A DNA stretch of 64,000 nucleotides, taken from the NCBI RefSeq assembly GCF_022385335.1, contig NZ_CP092431.1, positions 868,001 through 932,000 of the forward strand. The letters run 5' to 3'. The notes below the pieces were generated by a model. It was not told the DNA's origin, searched no databases, and saw nothing but the letters and a program-made list of their open reading frames with translations. This document shows positions 51,398 to 60,454 of the stretch, in pieces; the stretch's first letter is position 1, and every line of letters starts with the position of its first letter. Origin of the DNA: Streptomyces deccanensis. Its GTDB lineage: Bacteria; Actinomycetota; Actinomycetes; Streptomycetales; Streptomycetaceae. The position numbers and the translations under genes were made by a program.

Positions 51398-54300
51398 GTG
51401 GTCCCCGCCGACGCGGGGGTGGTTCGACGGGGTTCTCGCCGACGACCGATGGGCGCAGGTGGTCCCCGCCGACGCGGGGGTGGTTCGAAGTGAGGTAGCA
51501 CCATGGCATCTCCCTCCGCGTGGTCCCCGCCGACGCGGGGGTGGTTCGGCCAGCATTGCCGCCTTCGAGCTGTCGTCGGCGTGGTCCCCGCCGACGCGGG
51601 GGTGGTTCGACGGTGAGCCAGCAGTCGGACAGCTTCGTCTCGTGGTCCCCGCCGACGCGGGGGTGGTTCGCCACCGACGGCGTCTTCCCGTTCACCCCAC
51701 GGGTGGTCCCCGCCGACGCGGGGGTGGTTCGCCAACACGGACGGGAACGCGCGGTTCTACGGCGTGGTCCCCGCCGACGCGGGGGTGGTTCGATGAGCAG
51801 TCGCAGGAGACCGCCGAAGGTGGCGTGGTCCCCGCCGACGCGGGGGTGGTTCGATGCTGGAGTACGCGCGCGACTCTGGCCAGGTGTGGTCCCCGCCGAC
51901 GCGGGGGTGGTTCGTCCGACCGCCAGCCCGGCCCGCGCACACCACCGTGGTCCCCGCCGACGCGGGGGTGGTTCGCTGCGGGGCTCCGCGGTCGTCATCC
52001 TGCTGACGTGGTCCCCGCCGACGCGGGGGTGGTTCGCCGACATCCTCGCCTTCCTCAACGGGAGCCCCGTGGTCCCCGCCGACGCGGGGGTGGTTCGGCA
52101 TCCGCCCGGCCGGCCGCCAAGGCCCGGCCGTGGTCCTCGCCGACGCGGGGGTGGTTCGACGGCGCAATCATCCGGCCGTCGATCTGTGTCGTGGTCCCCG
52201 CCGACGCGGGGGTGGTTCGTCCAAGCTGAGGACGGGGTTGCCGACGTGGACGTGGTCCCCGCCGACGCGGGGGTGGTTCGCTGGTCGACTCGGTCACCAA
52301 GGGTGTCACCGGGTGGTCCCCGCCGACGCGGGGGTGGTTCGCCTCTCCACCACCGCCGCCACCGTGTCCGGGTGTGGTCCCCGCCGACGCGGGGGTGGTT
52401 CGATCCGGCCCGGTGACAAGGTCTGGGTCCCCGGAGTGGTCCCCGCCGACGCGGGGGTGGTTCGTAGATGACCTTGCCCAGGTCCGGCATGATCAGGTGG
52501 TCCCCGCCGACGCGGGGGTGGTTCGTCGGCGGGGGTCAATCGTCTGCATCTGTCCTGGTGGTCCCCGCCGACGCGGGGGTGGTTCGGTCGCCCAGGGCCG
52601 CGGCTGACCGCTGACCGAGTGGTCCCCGCCGACGCGGGGGTGGTTCGTCGTCGCCACGCTGAAGGCGAAGATCGTCAGCGTGGTCCCCGCCGACGCGGGG
52701 GTGGTTCGGTCCGGCGCTACCAGGGACGGCGGACGCTGTGGTGGTCCCCGCCGACGCGGGGGTGGTTCGCGCCGCAACAGCGCGAATGGCAGCACGGCGC
52801 TGTGGTCCCCGCCGACGCGGGGGTGGTTCGAGCGCGGGTACGTACGGCCGCGACCTGTTGGAGTGGTCCCCGCCGACGCGGGGGTGGTTCGCGTGTCCAC
52901 GGAATCAACATCGACCTGGGAGTGTGGTCCCCGCCGACGCGGGGGTGGTTCGGCGCTGGCGGTAAGTCCGGCCTGAGGCGGTGTGTGGTCCCCGCCGACG
53001 CGGGGGTGGTTCGTTTCTGCGCGGAGTCGGCGAGGCTGGCGAGGAGTGGTCCCCGCCGACGCGGGGGTGGTTCGATGCGGCTGTTGGCCGTGACCGCCGT
53101 GGTGTTGTGGTCCCCGCCGACGCGGGGGTGGTTCGTACGAGTCTTACCGGACGCTGGTCGTTCCTCCGTGGTCCCCGCCGACGCGGGGGTGGTTCGCCGG
53201 GATGTTGACGCACTGTGCCACCGCAAGGGTGGTCCCCGCCGACGCGGGGGTGGTTCGGCCGGCGGGTTCAGCTCGTCGATCTGACGCCCGTGGTCCCCGC
53301 CGACGCGGGGGTGGTTCGTCGAGGGCGGCCATGCGGCCGAGGTGCCAACTGTGGTCCCCGCCGACGCGGGGGTGGTTCGAACGCGGTGTGGACGGGCGCG
53401 CCGTTCTGGTGGTGGTCCCCGCCGACGCGGGGGTGGTTCGTAGATGTCCTTCGCCCGGCCGGTAGACGCATCGTGGTCCCCGCCGACGCGGGGGTGGTTC
53501 GGTGACCGGGTCCATCTCCACCGTGCGGTCGCCGTGGTCCCCGCCGACGCGGGGGTGGTTCGCCCGTGGGCGTGCTGATCGCCATGCTGCGGAGGTGGTC
53601 CCCGCCGACGCGGGGGTGGTTCGCTGGGCGCACGAGTGGTCCCCGCCGACGCGGGGGTGGTTCGACGATGGCCGGTCTCGTCGACCCGTCCCTGGCGTGG
53701 TCCCCGCCGACGCGGGGGTGGTTCGGCGAATGGCACGATCAGGCCCTTGAGGGTGGGTGGTCCCCGCCGACGCGGGGGTGGTTCGCCGTTGCGGCGCCGG
53801 TGCGCCTGCACAAGGCGGTGGTCCCCGCCGACGCGGGGGTGGTTCGGGATCAGGCAGCGGCGCGGGCCGCAGCACGGCGTGGTACCCGCCGACGCGGGGG
53901 TGGTTCGCCGCCGACCCCGGCCTGACTGGAGCCTCCCCCGTGGTCCCCGCCGACGCGGGGGTGGTTCGCCGCCGACCCCGGCCTGACTGGAGCCTCCCCC
54001 GTGGTCCCCGCCGACGCGGGGGTGGTTCGGCGCAGGGCCTGGACGGCGAGGTCATCGTCACGTGGTCCCCGCCGACGCGGGGGTGGTTCGCGCTGTGTGG
54101 GCTTCTCCGGGGCCGGGGCGGGGTGGTCCCCGCCGACGCGGGGGTGGTTCGTGGGAGACGCCGCACACTCGCAAGCCACGCTGGTGGTCCCCGCCGACGC
54201 GGGGGTGGTTCGCTCGGCGGCGAGGTCGTCCGCGCCACCGCCCTGCGGTCCCCGCCGACGCGGGGGTGGTTCGGTCGTCGTCGACGCTCGAGAGGAGATG

Positions 54301-55918
54301 CCCCGGTGGTCCCCGCCGACGCGGGGGTGGTTCGATCCCGGTCTCCATCGTTCGGGTACTGCCGGCGTGGTCCCCGCCGACGCGGGGGTGGTTCGGCGCT
54401 CGCCGACAAGAACAACCCGGAGGCCGAGGTGGTCCCCGCCGACGCGGGGGTGGTTCGTCTGTAGACAGACGGGCGAGAAAATGTCGACTGTGGTCCCCGC
54501 CGGCGCGGGGGTGGTTCGTGCCAGAGGTGTACGACCAGGAAGCGGCCCCGGTGGTCCCTGCCGACGCGGGGCTGGTTCGGTCCCGATCCTGCCCGGCCTG
54601 GAGCAGATCGCGTGGTCCCCGCCGACGCGGGGGTGGTTCGCCGGCCGCCCGTCCGACGAAGCCGTTGCGCAGGTGGTCCCCGCCGACGCGGGGGTGGTTC
54701 GCCGCGGCGCTCGAGTTCCTCCATGATCGTCTGGTGGTCCCCGCCGACGCGGGGGGTTCGCGCGTGGGCGACGCAGGTGCGGAGATGCGTCGGTGGTCCC
54801 CGCCGACGCGGGGGTGGTTCGACACCCCGCCCGGGACAACCCGAATCCTGGGCGTGGTCCCCGCCGACGCGGGGGTGGTTCGCAGGCCGCCGAGGGTGCC
54901 GGGCAGGCTCCGCCGTGGTCCCCGCCGACGCGGGGGTGGTTCGACGTACGCGACGACGACGGCCGGGACCGAATCGTGGTCCCCGCCGACGCGGGGGTGG
55001 TTCGGCCGACGTGGCTGCGGCCGCGTTCAAGCGGCTGTGGTCCCCGCCGACGCGGGGGTGGTTCGCCCTCGAAGACGTCGATGCGGGGGCCGCCGTAGTG
55101 GTCCCCGCCGACGCGGGGGTGGTTCGGCCGCGCCCCGGCGGTCAGGGGGAGGGTCAGGGTGGTCCCCGCCGACGCGGGGGTGGTTCGGCGCAGGAGAAGG
55201 CCAGCACGAACGCCATGTCGTGGTCCCCGCCGACGCGGGGGTGGTTCGGCGGAGGAGATCGCTGGGCGGGCGCGCACGATGTGGTCCCCGCCGACGCAGG
55301 GGTGGTTCGATCTTGTCAGCCTGGTTCGCGCCCACGCCCGAGTGGTCCCCGCCGACGCGGGGGTGGTTCGCTGTAGCCCTCCGGACACGACTGACCATCC
55401 TCGTGGTCCCCGCCGATGCGGGGGCGGTTCGCTCGGCCCGCTCTCGTGGGGGTGGATCGTTGGGTGGTCCCCGCCGACGTGGGGGTGGTTCGTCGTCCGG
55501 GCGCATCTGGCGCCAGTCCATGCCGTGGTCCCCGCCGACGCGGGGGTGGTTCGACCATGGTCGCGAAGAGCTGGGGGCCAAGGTCGTGGTCCCCGCCGAC
55601 GCGGGGGTGGTTCGCTGATCGAGACCCTCGGCTCTGCCGGCCTGCCGCGGTCCCCGCCGACGCGGGGGTGGTTCGTTCAAGGCCAAGATGGAGTCCTCGC
55701 ACCGTGGATGGTCCCCGCCGACGCGGGGGTGGTTCGCCGGAGGCCGAGTGGCCCAGCGGCACGTTCGTGTGGTCCCGCCGACGCGGGGGTGGTTCGTTGG
55801 GCAGGGTGTCCATGCCTGTCCCACCCCCGTGGTCCCCGCCGACGCGAGGGTAGTTCGCCGCTCGGTCATGCGTTCAGGGTCTGGGGCGAGTGGTCCCCGC
55901 CGACGCGGGGGTGGTTCG
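51398..55918 (+). CRISPR. Type I-E CRISPR array 2 (about 75 repeats, cas3 side)
   Basis: 29-nt repeat: GTGGTCCCCGCC, GACGCGGGGG, then handle TGGTTCG. I count 75 repeats starting 51398, 51459, 51520 ... 55829, 55890, mostly 61 bp apart (32-nt spacers). Exceptions: a 12-nt spacer after 53595, 33-nt spacers after 52374 and 54367, and a shortened repeat at 54734. Variant repeats (GCGGTCC at 54245 and 55647, missing base at 55769, GCGAGGGTAG at 55829, GCAGG at 55281) cluster at the right, so that is the old end and transcription is rightward. Two neighbouring spacers (53908-53939 and 53969-54000) are identical. Confidence 0.95.
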
Positions 55919-55935
55919 CCGATCGGGCCCTAGCC

Positions 55936-56400
55936 CCCCTCAAGTGGCGGTAGCCCACTGGTCAGCGTCGTCATCCCGACCTACAACCGGCCGGAGTTAC
56001 TGGACGGCGCTCTGCAGAGTGTCGCCGAGCAGGAACCGCAGGGCCGCCTGGAAGTGATCGTCGTCAACAACGGAGGGCAAAGCATGGCCCCGTCGTCGAC
56101 GGCTGACACGGCAGACTCCCGGTCACCTTCATCGACCTCGACCGGCGTACCGGCCCGGCGAGCGCGCGCTATGCCGGGCTGGAGCACGCCGCCGGGGACT
56201 ACATTGCCTTCCTCGACGATGACGACCTGTTCCTGCCGGGCCATCTCGCGGCGGGCTGCGAGGCGCTGGAGCACGGCGACGCCGACTTCGCCTATACAGG
56301 CGCCATCGTCTCTAACCGACGGCTGACCAAGCCAGAATCCGGGGAGATCAAAGCCATGCAGGCTTGGGGGCATATCCCCCAGGCCAAGGTGACGACTGAA
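55936..56400 (+). pseudogene. Broken family-2 glycosyltransferase
   Basis: One frame reads SPLVSVVIPTYNRPELLDGA then LQSVAEQEPQGRLEVIVVNN, and a second frame continues VTFIDLDRRTGPASARYAGL, EHAAGDYIAFLDDDDLFLPG and HLAAGCEALEHGDADFAYTG. These are the GT-A strand, sugar-nucleotide site and the DDD metal motif of GT2. A frameshift lies near 56080-56120 and the rest of the protein is missing. It starts 18 bp after the last CRISPR repeat. Confidence 0.65.
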
Positions 56401-56976
56401 GGGCATCGAGGCCACGCTGTCGACGCACCACGCATACACAGCAAGTGCACCCTGCACGTTCACCCATTGAAACTGTCGCAGCGAACTTTTTCCGACAGCC
56501 CTTTGCCCGCTCCGTTCGCATCCAGGCACCAGGGATAGCGGACGACGACACGAGGGGCTGACTTTAGCGGCTGGATCGCCTGGCGCCGCGTCAAATTCCG
56601 ATCGATGAGGCCGCGATGCACGGTGCCGCTCGGCGGCGCAACAGGCACCGTCCCTTCCCGTACACCACGCCCAGCTCTTCACCGACGCGTCGATCAACGC
56701 TCGAACCACGGCCGCTGCCCCTGAGCATGACGTTGCACGTGACCTTCGCTCCAGCAAGGCAGATACTGCCCTCGGCAGGTTCCCGACCTCCACCTGATGG
56801 CCGACCCGGGATAGCCTGACACGCCGTCACCAAAGTCAGCAGCAAGTCAGCGTCAGTACCGCCAGAGCCCGCCTCGGACCGCTACGGACCGCCAAGATCA
56901 ACAACCGAAGAAACAACCTCTGACCAGCAAAAACGCAGGTCGGAGGCGCACCTGCTAAGCTCCCTTGGAGGTACCC
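56401..56976. other. 576-bp gap before dhaK
   Basis: It follows the glycosyltransferase remnant. A weak inverted repeat CTGTCG...CGACAG lies at about 56470. No gene in this stretch could be named; only the dhaK promoter and its ribosome site (GGAGG before 56977) are expected at the right end. Confidence 0.4.
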
Positions 56977-57969
56977 ATGAAGATGCTGATCAACGTGGCC
57001 GAGAGCGTGGTCGCCGACGCGTTGCGGGGCATGGCTGCCGCGCATCCCGAGCTGACCGTGGACGTGGAGAACCGGGTGGTGGTGCGGCGGGACGCGCCGG
57101 TGGCCGGGAAGGTCGGGCTGGTCTCCGGGGGCGGATCGGGGCACGAGCCGTTGCACGGCGGGTTCGTGGGGCCCGGGATGCTGTCGGCGGCCTGTCCCGG
57201 GGAGGTGTTCACGTCGCCCGTGCCGGACCAGATGGTGCGGGCGGCGGCAGCCGTGGACAGCGGCGCCGGGGTGCTGTTCATCGTGAAGAACTACACCGGT
57301 GACGTGCTGAACTTCGACATGGCCGCCGAGCTCGCCGAGGACGAGGGCATCCAGATCGCCAAGGTGCTCGTCGACGACGACGTCGCCGTCACCGACAGCC
57401 TCTACACCGCCGGGCGGCGCGGCACGGGCGCGACGCTGTTCGTGGAGAAGATCGCGGGGGCCGCCGCCGAGGAGGGGCAGCCGCTGGAGCAGGTCGAGGC
57501 ACTGGCCCGGCAGGTCAATGAGCACTCCCGCAGCTTCGGGGTGGCGCTGAGCGCCTGCACCACCCCTGCCAAGGGCAGCCCCACCTTCGATCTCCCCGCC
57601 GGGGAGCTGGAGTTGGGCGTCGGCATCCATGGTGAGCCGGGTCGTGAGCGGCGCGCCATGATGACCTCGCGGGAGATCGCCGACTTCTCGGTGAACGCCA
57701 TCCTGGACGACATGAGCCCCCGCAACCCGGTGCTGCTGCTCGTCAACGGCATGGGCGCCACGCCCCTGCTGGAGCTGTACGGCTTCAACGCGGAGGTGCA
57801 GCGGGTGCTCACCGAGCGCGGGGTCGCCGTGGCCCGCACCCTCGTCGGCAACTACGTCACCTCGCTCGACATGGCCGGCGCGTCGGTGACGCTGTGCCAG
57901 GTCGACGAGGAGCTGCTGCGGCTGTACGACGCGCCGGTGCGGACGCCGGGGCTGCGCTGGGGTGTGTGA
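56977..57969 (+). CDS. dhaK: Dihydroxyacetone kinase subunit DhaK (PTS-dependent)
   Basis: 330 residues from ATG at 56977 with GGAGG upstream. LVSGGGSGHEPLHGGFVGPGML, FIVKNYTGDVLNFDMAAELA and the covalent substrate-binding His in ELGVGIHGEPGRERR match DhaK. It binds dihydroxyacetone as a hemiaminal on His. It is followed by dhaL and dhaM, and the latter is a PTS phosphate donor. The operon converts dihydroxyacetone to DHAP. Confidence 0.95.
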   Translation: MKMLINVAESVVADALRGMAAAHPELTVDVENRVVVRRDAPVAGKVGLVSGGGSGHEPLHGGFVGPGMLSAACPGEVFTSPVPDQMVRAAAAVDSGAGVLFIVKNYTGDVLNFDMAAELAEDEGIQIAKVLVDDDVAVTDSLYTAGRRGTGATLFVEKIAGAAAEEGQPLEQVEALARQVNEHSRSFGVALSACTTPAKGSPTFDLPAGELELGVGIHGEPGRERRAMMTSREIADFSVNAILDDMSPRNPVLLLVNGMGATPLLELYGFNAEVQRVLTERGVAVARTLVGNYVTSLDMAGASVTLCQVDEELLRLYDAPVRTPGLRWGV

Positions 57970-58058
57970 GCGGGCCCAACCGGCGGCCCCGCACGGCCGG
58001 GTCGCGTGGCAGCGCCCCCTCACCATCAGTCGATTCACTCACCACGCAAGGAGATTCC

Positions 58059-58673
58059 GTGCTCGACGCCGATTTCTTCCGTCGCTGGATGACGGCCACC
58101 GCGGCCTCGGTGGAGCGCGAGGCCGAGCGGCTCACGGCGCTCGACTCACCGATCGGGGACGCCGACCACGGCAGCAATCTGCGCCGCGGGTTCGCCGCCG
58201 TGACGGCCGTGCTGGAGAAGGAGGCGCCGGACACGCCCGGCGCCGTCCTCGTGCTCGCCGGACGGCAGCTGATCTCGACCGTCGGCGGCGCGTCCGGCCC
58301 GTTGTACGGCACCCTGCTGCGCCGGACCGGCAAGGCGCTCGGCGACGCCGCCGAGGTGAGCGAGGCCCAGCTCGGGGACGCGCTGCGCGCCGGGGTCGAC
58401 GCGGTCATGACGCTGGGCGGGGCTGCCCCGGGGGACAAGACCATGATCGACGCGCTGGTCCCGGCGGTCGACGCGCTCGCCGAGTCCTTCGCCGCGGCGC
58501 GGGTCGCGGCCGAGGAGGGGGCCTCGGCGACCACACCGTTGCAGGCCCGCAAGGGCAGGGCCAGCTATCTGGGCGAGCGGAGCATCGGCCACCAGGATCC
58601 CGGTGCCACCTCCGCAGCGCTGCTGATCGCCGCCCTCGCCGCCACCGCCGACCCGGAGGCCGCCGATGTCTGA
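58059..58673 (+). CDS. dhaL: Dihydroxyacetone kinase ADP-binding subunit DhaL
   Basis: 204 residues from GTG at 58059 after AAGGAG. DSPIGDADHGSNLRRGF carries the Asp cluster that holds Mg-ADP; TVGGASGPLYGTLLRRTG and PGDKTMIDALVPAV are the other conserved blocks, and GHQDPGATSAALLI is the C terminus. In the PTS type, ADP stays bound and is rephosphorylated by DhaM. dhaM starts before the dhaL stop (8-bp overlap). Confidence 0.95.
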   Translation: MLDADFFRRWMTATAASVEREAERLTALDSPIGDADHGSNLRRGFAAVTAVLEKEAPDTPGAVLVLAGRQLISTVGGASGPLYGTLLRRTGKALGDAAEVSEAQLGDALRAGVDAVMTLGGAAPGDKTMIDALVPAVDALAESFAAARVAAEEGASATTPLQARKGRASYLGERSIGHQDPGATSAALLIAALAATADPEAADV

Positions 58674-59076
58674 GGAGAAGCGGGTGGGCATCGTGCTGGT
58701 GTCGCACAGCGCCGCCGTCGCCGACTCGGTGGCCGAGCTGGCGCGGGGGCTCGCCGGGGCGGGCGCCTCCGTTCCCGTCGCCCCGGCCGGCGGCACCGAG
58801 GACGGCGGCCTGGGCACCAGCGCCGAACTGATCTCGGCGGCGGCCGCCTCCGTCGACCGGGGCGCCGGGGTCGCGGTCCTGACCGACCTCGGCAGCGCGG
58901 TGCTCACCGTGAAGGCGCTCCTCGCCGAGGGCGACGAACTCCCGGCCGACACGCGGCTGGTGGACGCCCCGTTCGTGGAGGGCGCCGTCGCGGCGGTCGT
59001 CACGGCCTCGACGGGCGCGGACCTCACGGCGGTGGCGGCCGCGGCGTCGGAGGCGTACTCGTACCGGAAGGAGTGA
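58666..59076 (+). CDS. dhaM: PTS phosphotransfer subunit DhaM (EIIA-Man domain only)
   Basis: 136 residues. VGIVLVSHSAAVADSVAELA carries the phosphorylated His14 of the mannose-family EIIA domain, and VAVLTDLGSAVLTVKALL follows. Phosphate should come from general HPr/EI, because the HPr- and EI-like domains found in E. coli DhaM are missing here. It rephosphorylates DhaL-bound ADP. Short DhaM of this kind is usual in Gram-positive bacteria. Confidence 0.9.
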   Translation: MSEEKRVGIVLVSHSAAVADSVAELARGLAGAGASVPVAPAGGTEDGGLGTSAELISAAAASVDRGAGVAVLTDLGSAVLTVKALLAEGDELPADTRLVDAPFVEGAVAAVVTASTGADLTAVAAAASEAYSYRKE

Positions 59077-59086
59077 CCCCACGACC

Positions 59087-59113
59087 GCCCCGGGGAGACG
59101 ACATCTCCGGGGC
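59087..59113. terminator. Hairpin after dhaM
   Basis: GCCCCGG...AGA (59087-59098) can pair with TCTCCGGGGC (59104-59113) with a two-base bulge. It follows the end of the dhaKLM operon by about ten bases; likely a U-tract-free terminator. Confidence 0.4.
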
Positions 59114-59136
59114 CGCCGCGCTTTCGGACGCTGCCG

Positions 59137-59250
59137 CATCCGACGCCCTGCCCCATCCGACGCGCCGCCCCATCCGACGCCCTGCCCCATCCGACGCGCC
59201 ACTCCATCCGACGCGCCGCCCCATCCGACGCGCCGCCGCCCCATCTGACG
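59137..59250. repeat. 17-bp tandem repeat downstream of dhaM
   Basis: Seven copies beginning CATCCGACG at 59137, 59154, 59171, 59188, 59205, 59222 and 59242; the unit is about CATCCGACGCGCCGCCC with one 20-bp interval and a partial last copy. 17 is not a multiple of 3 and no reading frame is kept. It lies between the dhaM hairpin and the chitosanase gene end. Confidence 0.8.
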
Positions 59251-59317
59251 GCAGGCCCCGGGGGGCGGGCCGACCGCACCAGGGGATGGTGGGCGCGTGC
59301 GGGGAGGAGCGGTGGTG

Positions 59318-60046
59318 TCAGTTCGTCGTTCCGCCGCGCATCGTCGCCGCTCGGCGCGGCACCGAACCCTCCACCCACTTCCGGGCCAGCTCCTCGCCCA
59401 GTTCGACCGCCGCTTCGTGGTCCTCGATCGGGGTCACCTCGGAGTCCTCGAAGACGATGTAGGTGACCCCGGACGCGGTGCCGCCGGTGCGCGGGTCGGG
59501 GCGGATGCCGAGCGCCTCGGCGGTGGCGTAGGAGGCCTCGCCGATGATGTTCTGCGGACCGGTGTCGCCCACGACGGCGTACTCGACCCGGTCCCCGTGG
59601 ACGACGGCGGCGACGGAACCGCCCTTGATGCCGTGGACCCGGTAGTCCCAGACGCGGCTCGGCGCGGGGACGACGACGAACGGCAGGCTCTCGGAGCGGA
59701 GGTGGCGTCCGTCGGACTGCAGGAAGGACGTGGCGGGCTGGAACCACGGATCGGTCTCACGGTTGCAGCGCGGACTCGGCCGGCCGTCGCAGTCGATGTC
59801 CATGTCGGCCTTCCAGTGCACCGCGCCGTCGACCCCGCAGACCGGGATCACGGCGGGCTTCCCCGCGTCGCTGCTGTAGAGCCCCTCGGAGACCCGGACA
59901 CAGCCGCGCGCCCTGGCCAGCAGCTCGGCGGCGGTCACACCGCCCTCGTACCGCGCCGGGTGCTGCTGATGGGCCAGGGCGGGCAGGGCGACGGGGGCCA
60001 GCAGGGCGGCGCCGACGGCGGCCAGCGTCAACGAGCGGACACGCAC
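59318..60046 (-). CDS. Secreted chitosanase, glycoside hydrolase family 75
   Basis: 242 residues from GTG at 60046 (GGAGAGGG upstream). The N terminus VRVRSLTLAAVGAALLAPVA, then ALA, is a Sec signal peptide. The mature part has GAVHWKADMDIDCDGRPSPR, LPFVVVPAPSRVWDYR, AVVGDTGPQNIIGEASYATA and GVTYIVFEDSEVTPIE. These are the GH75 (fungal-type chitosanase) signatures, with the catalytic Asp in the DMDIDCDG region. It should cut chitosan outside the cell. Divergent from the FN3 lipoprotein gene, with 408 bp between. Confidence 0.85.
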   Translation of the reverse strand: MRVRSLTLAAVGAALLAPVALPALAHQQHPARYEGGVTAAELLARARGCVRVSEGLYSSDAGKPAVIPVCGVDGAVHWKADMDIDCDGRPSPRCNRETDPWFQPATSFLQSDGRHLRSESLPFVVVPAPSRVWDYRVHGIKGGSVAAVVHGDRVEYAVVGDTGPQNIIGEASYATAEALGIRPDPRTGGTASGVTYIVFEDSEVTPIEDHEAAVELGEELARKWVEGSVPRRAATMRGGTTN

Positions 60047-60454
60047 GATGAGGGACCCTCTCCTGGGGGGACATGACGGACACTCACCCAAAGGTGGTGC
60101 GGGTCGGAGAGGACGGCCACCGGGAGGGGGCCGGACGGACCACGCCACGCTCCTGGCGCGGGTGTGCGGCCGAGGGCCCGGGCCGGACTCGGCCCCGGCC
60201 GCTCGGCCGCTCTCGTCGGCGCGGGATCGGCGACGACAGCGGCCCGCGCCGTACGGCATGAACTGGCCTGGCACAGAGGCGAGTTCACGCCGTGTCGGAG
60301 CACCAGCATACGTAGCCGCCCGGCGTGCCGTGAACCGCGTCCTTCCCCGACCCACCCCTTGATGTGACCGCGTCAGTCATGCCATACATGGAGATAGGTA
60401 CAGACCAATCCACAGACCGATCCCGCATGGCTCGACGATCGAGGAGGCAGGATC
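60047..60454. other. Divergent gap between chitosanase and FN3 lipoprotein genes
   Basis: No gene. It contains AGGTACAGACCA (60396-60407), which matches 9 of 12 positions of the DasR consensus TGGTCTAGACCA. The lipoprotein has GGAGGCAGGATC directly before its GTG. No further ordered structure was seen. Confidence 0.5.
60396..60407. promoter_or_regulatory. Possible DasR-type (dre) site
   Basis: AGGTACAGACCA keeps 9 of 12 bases of the palindromic DasR site TGGTCTAGACCA, 48 bp before the lipoprotein start and 350 bp from the chitosanase start. DasR controls chitin and GlcNAc use in Streptomyces. Confidence 0.3.

Noticed and set aside
51398..55918. Very long open frames across array 2 with repeated PPPRRRGP or VVPADAGVV peptides
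   Set aside because: They are translations of the CRISPR repeat in frames that escape stops; they have no start context and repeat with the 61-bp period.
59137..59250. A third CRISPR-like array
   Set aside because: The unit is only 17 bp with no spacers, so it is a plain tandem repeat.
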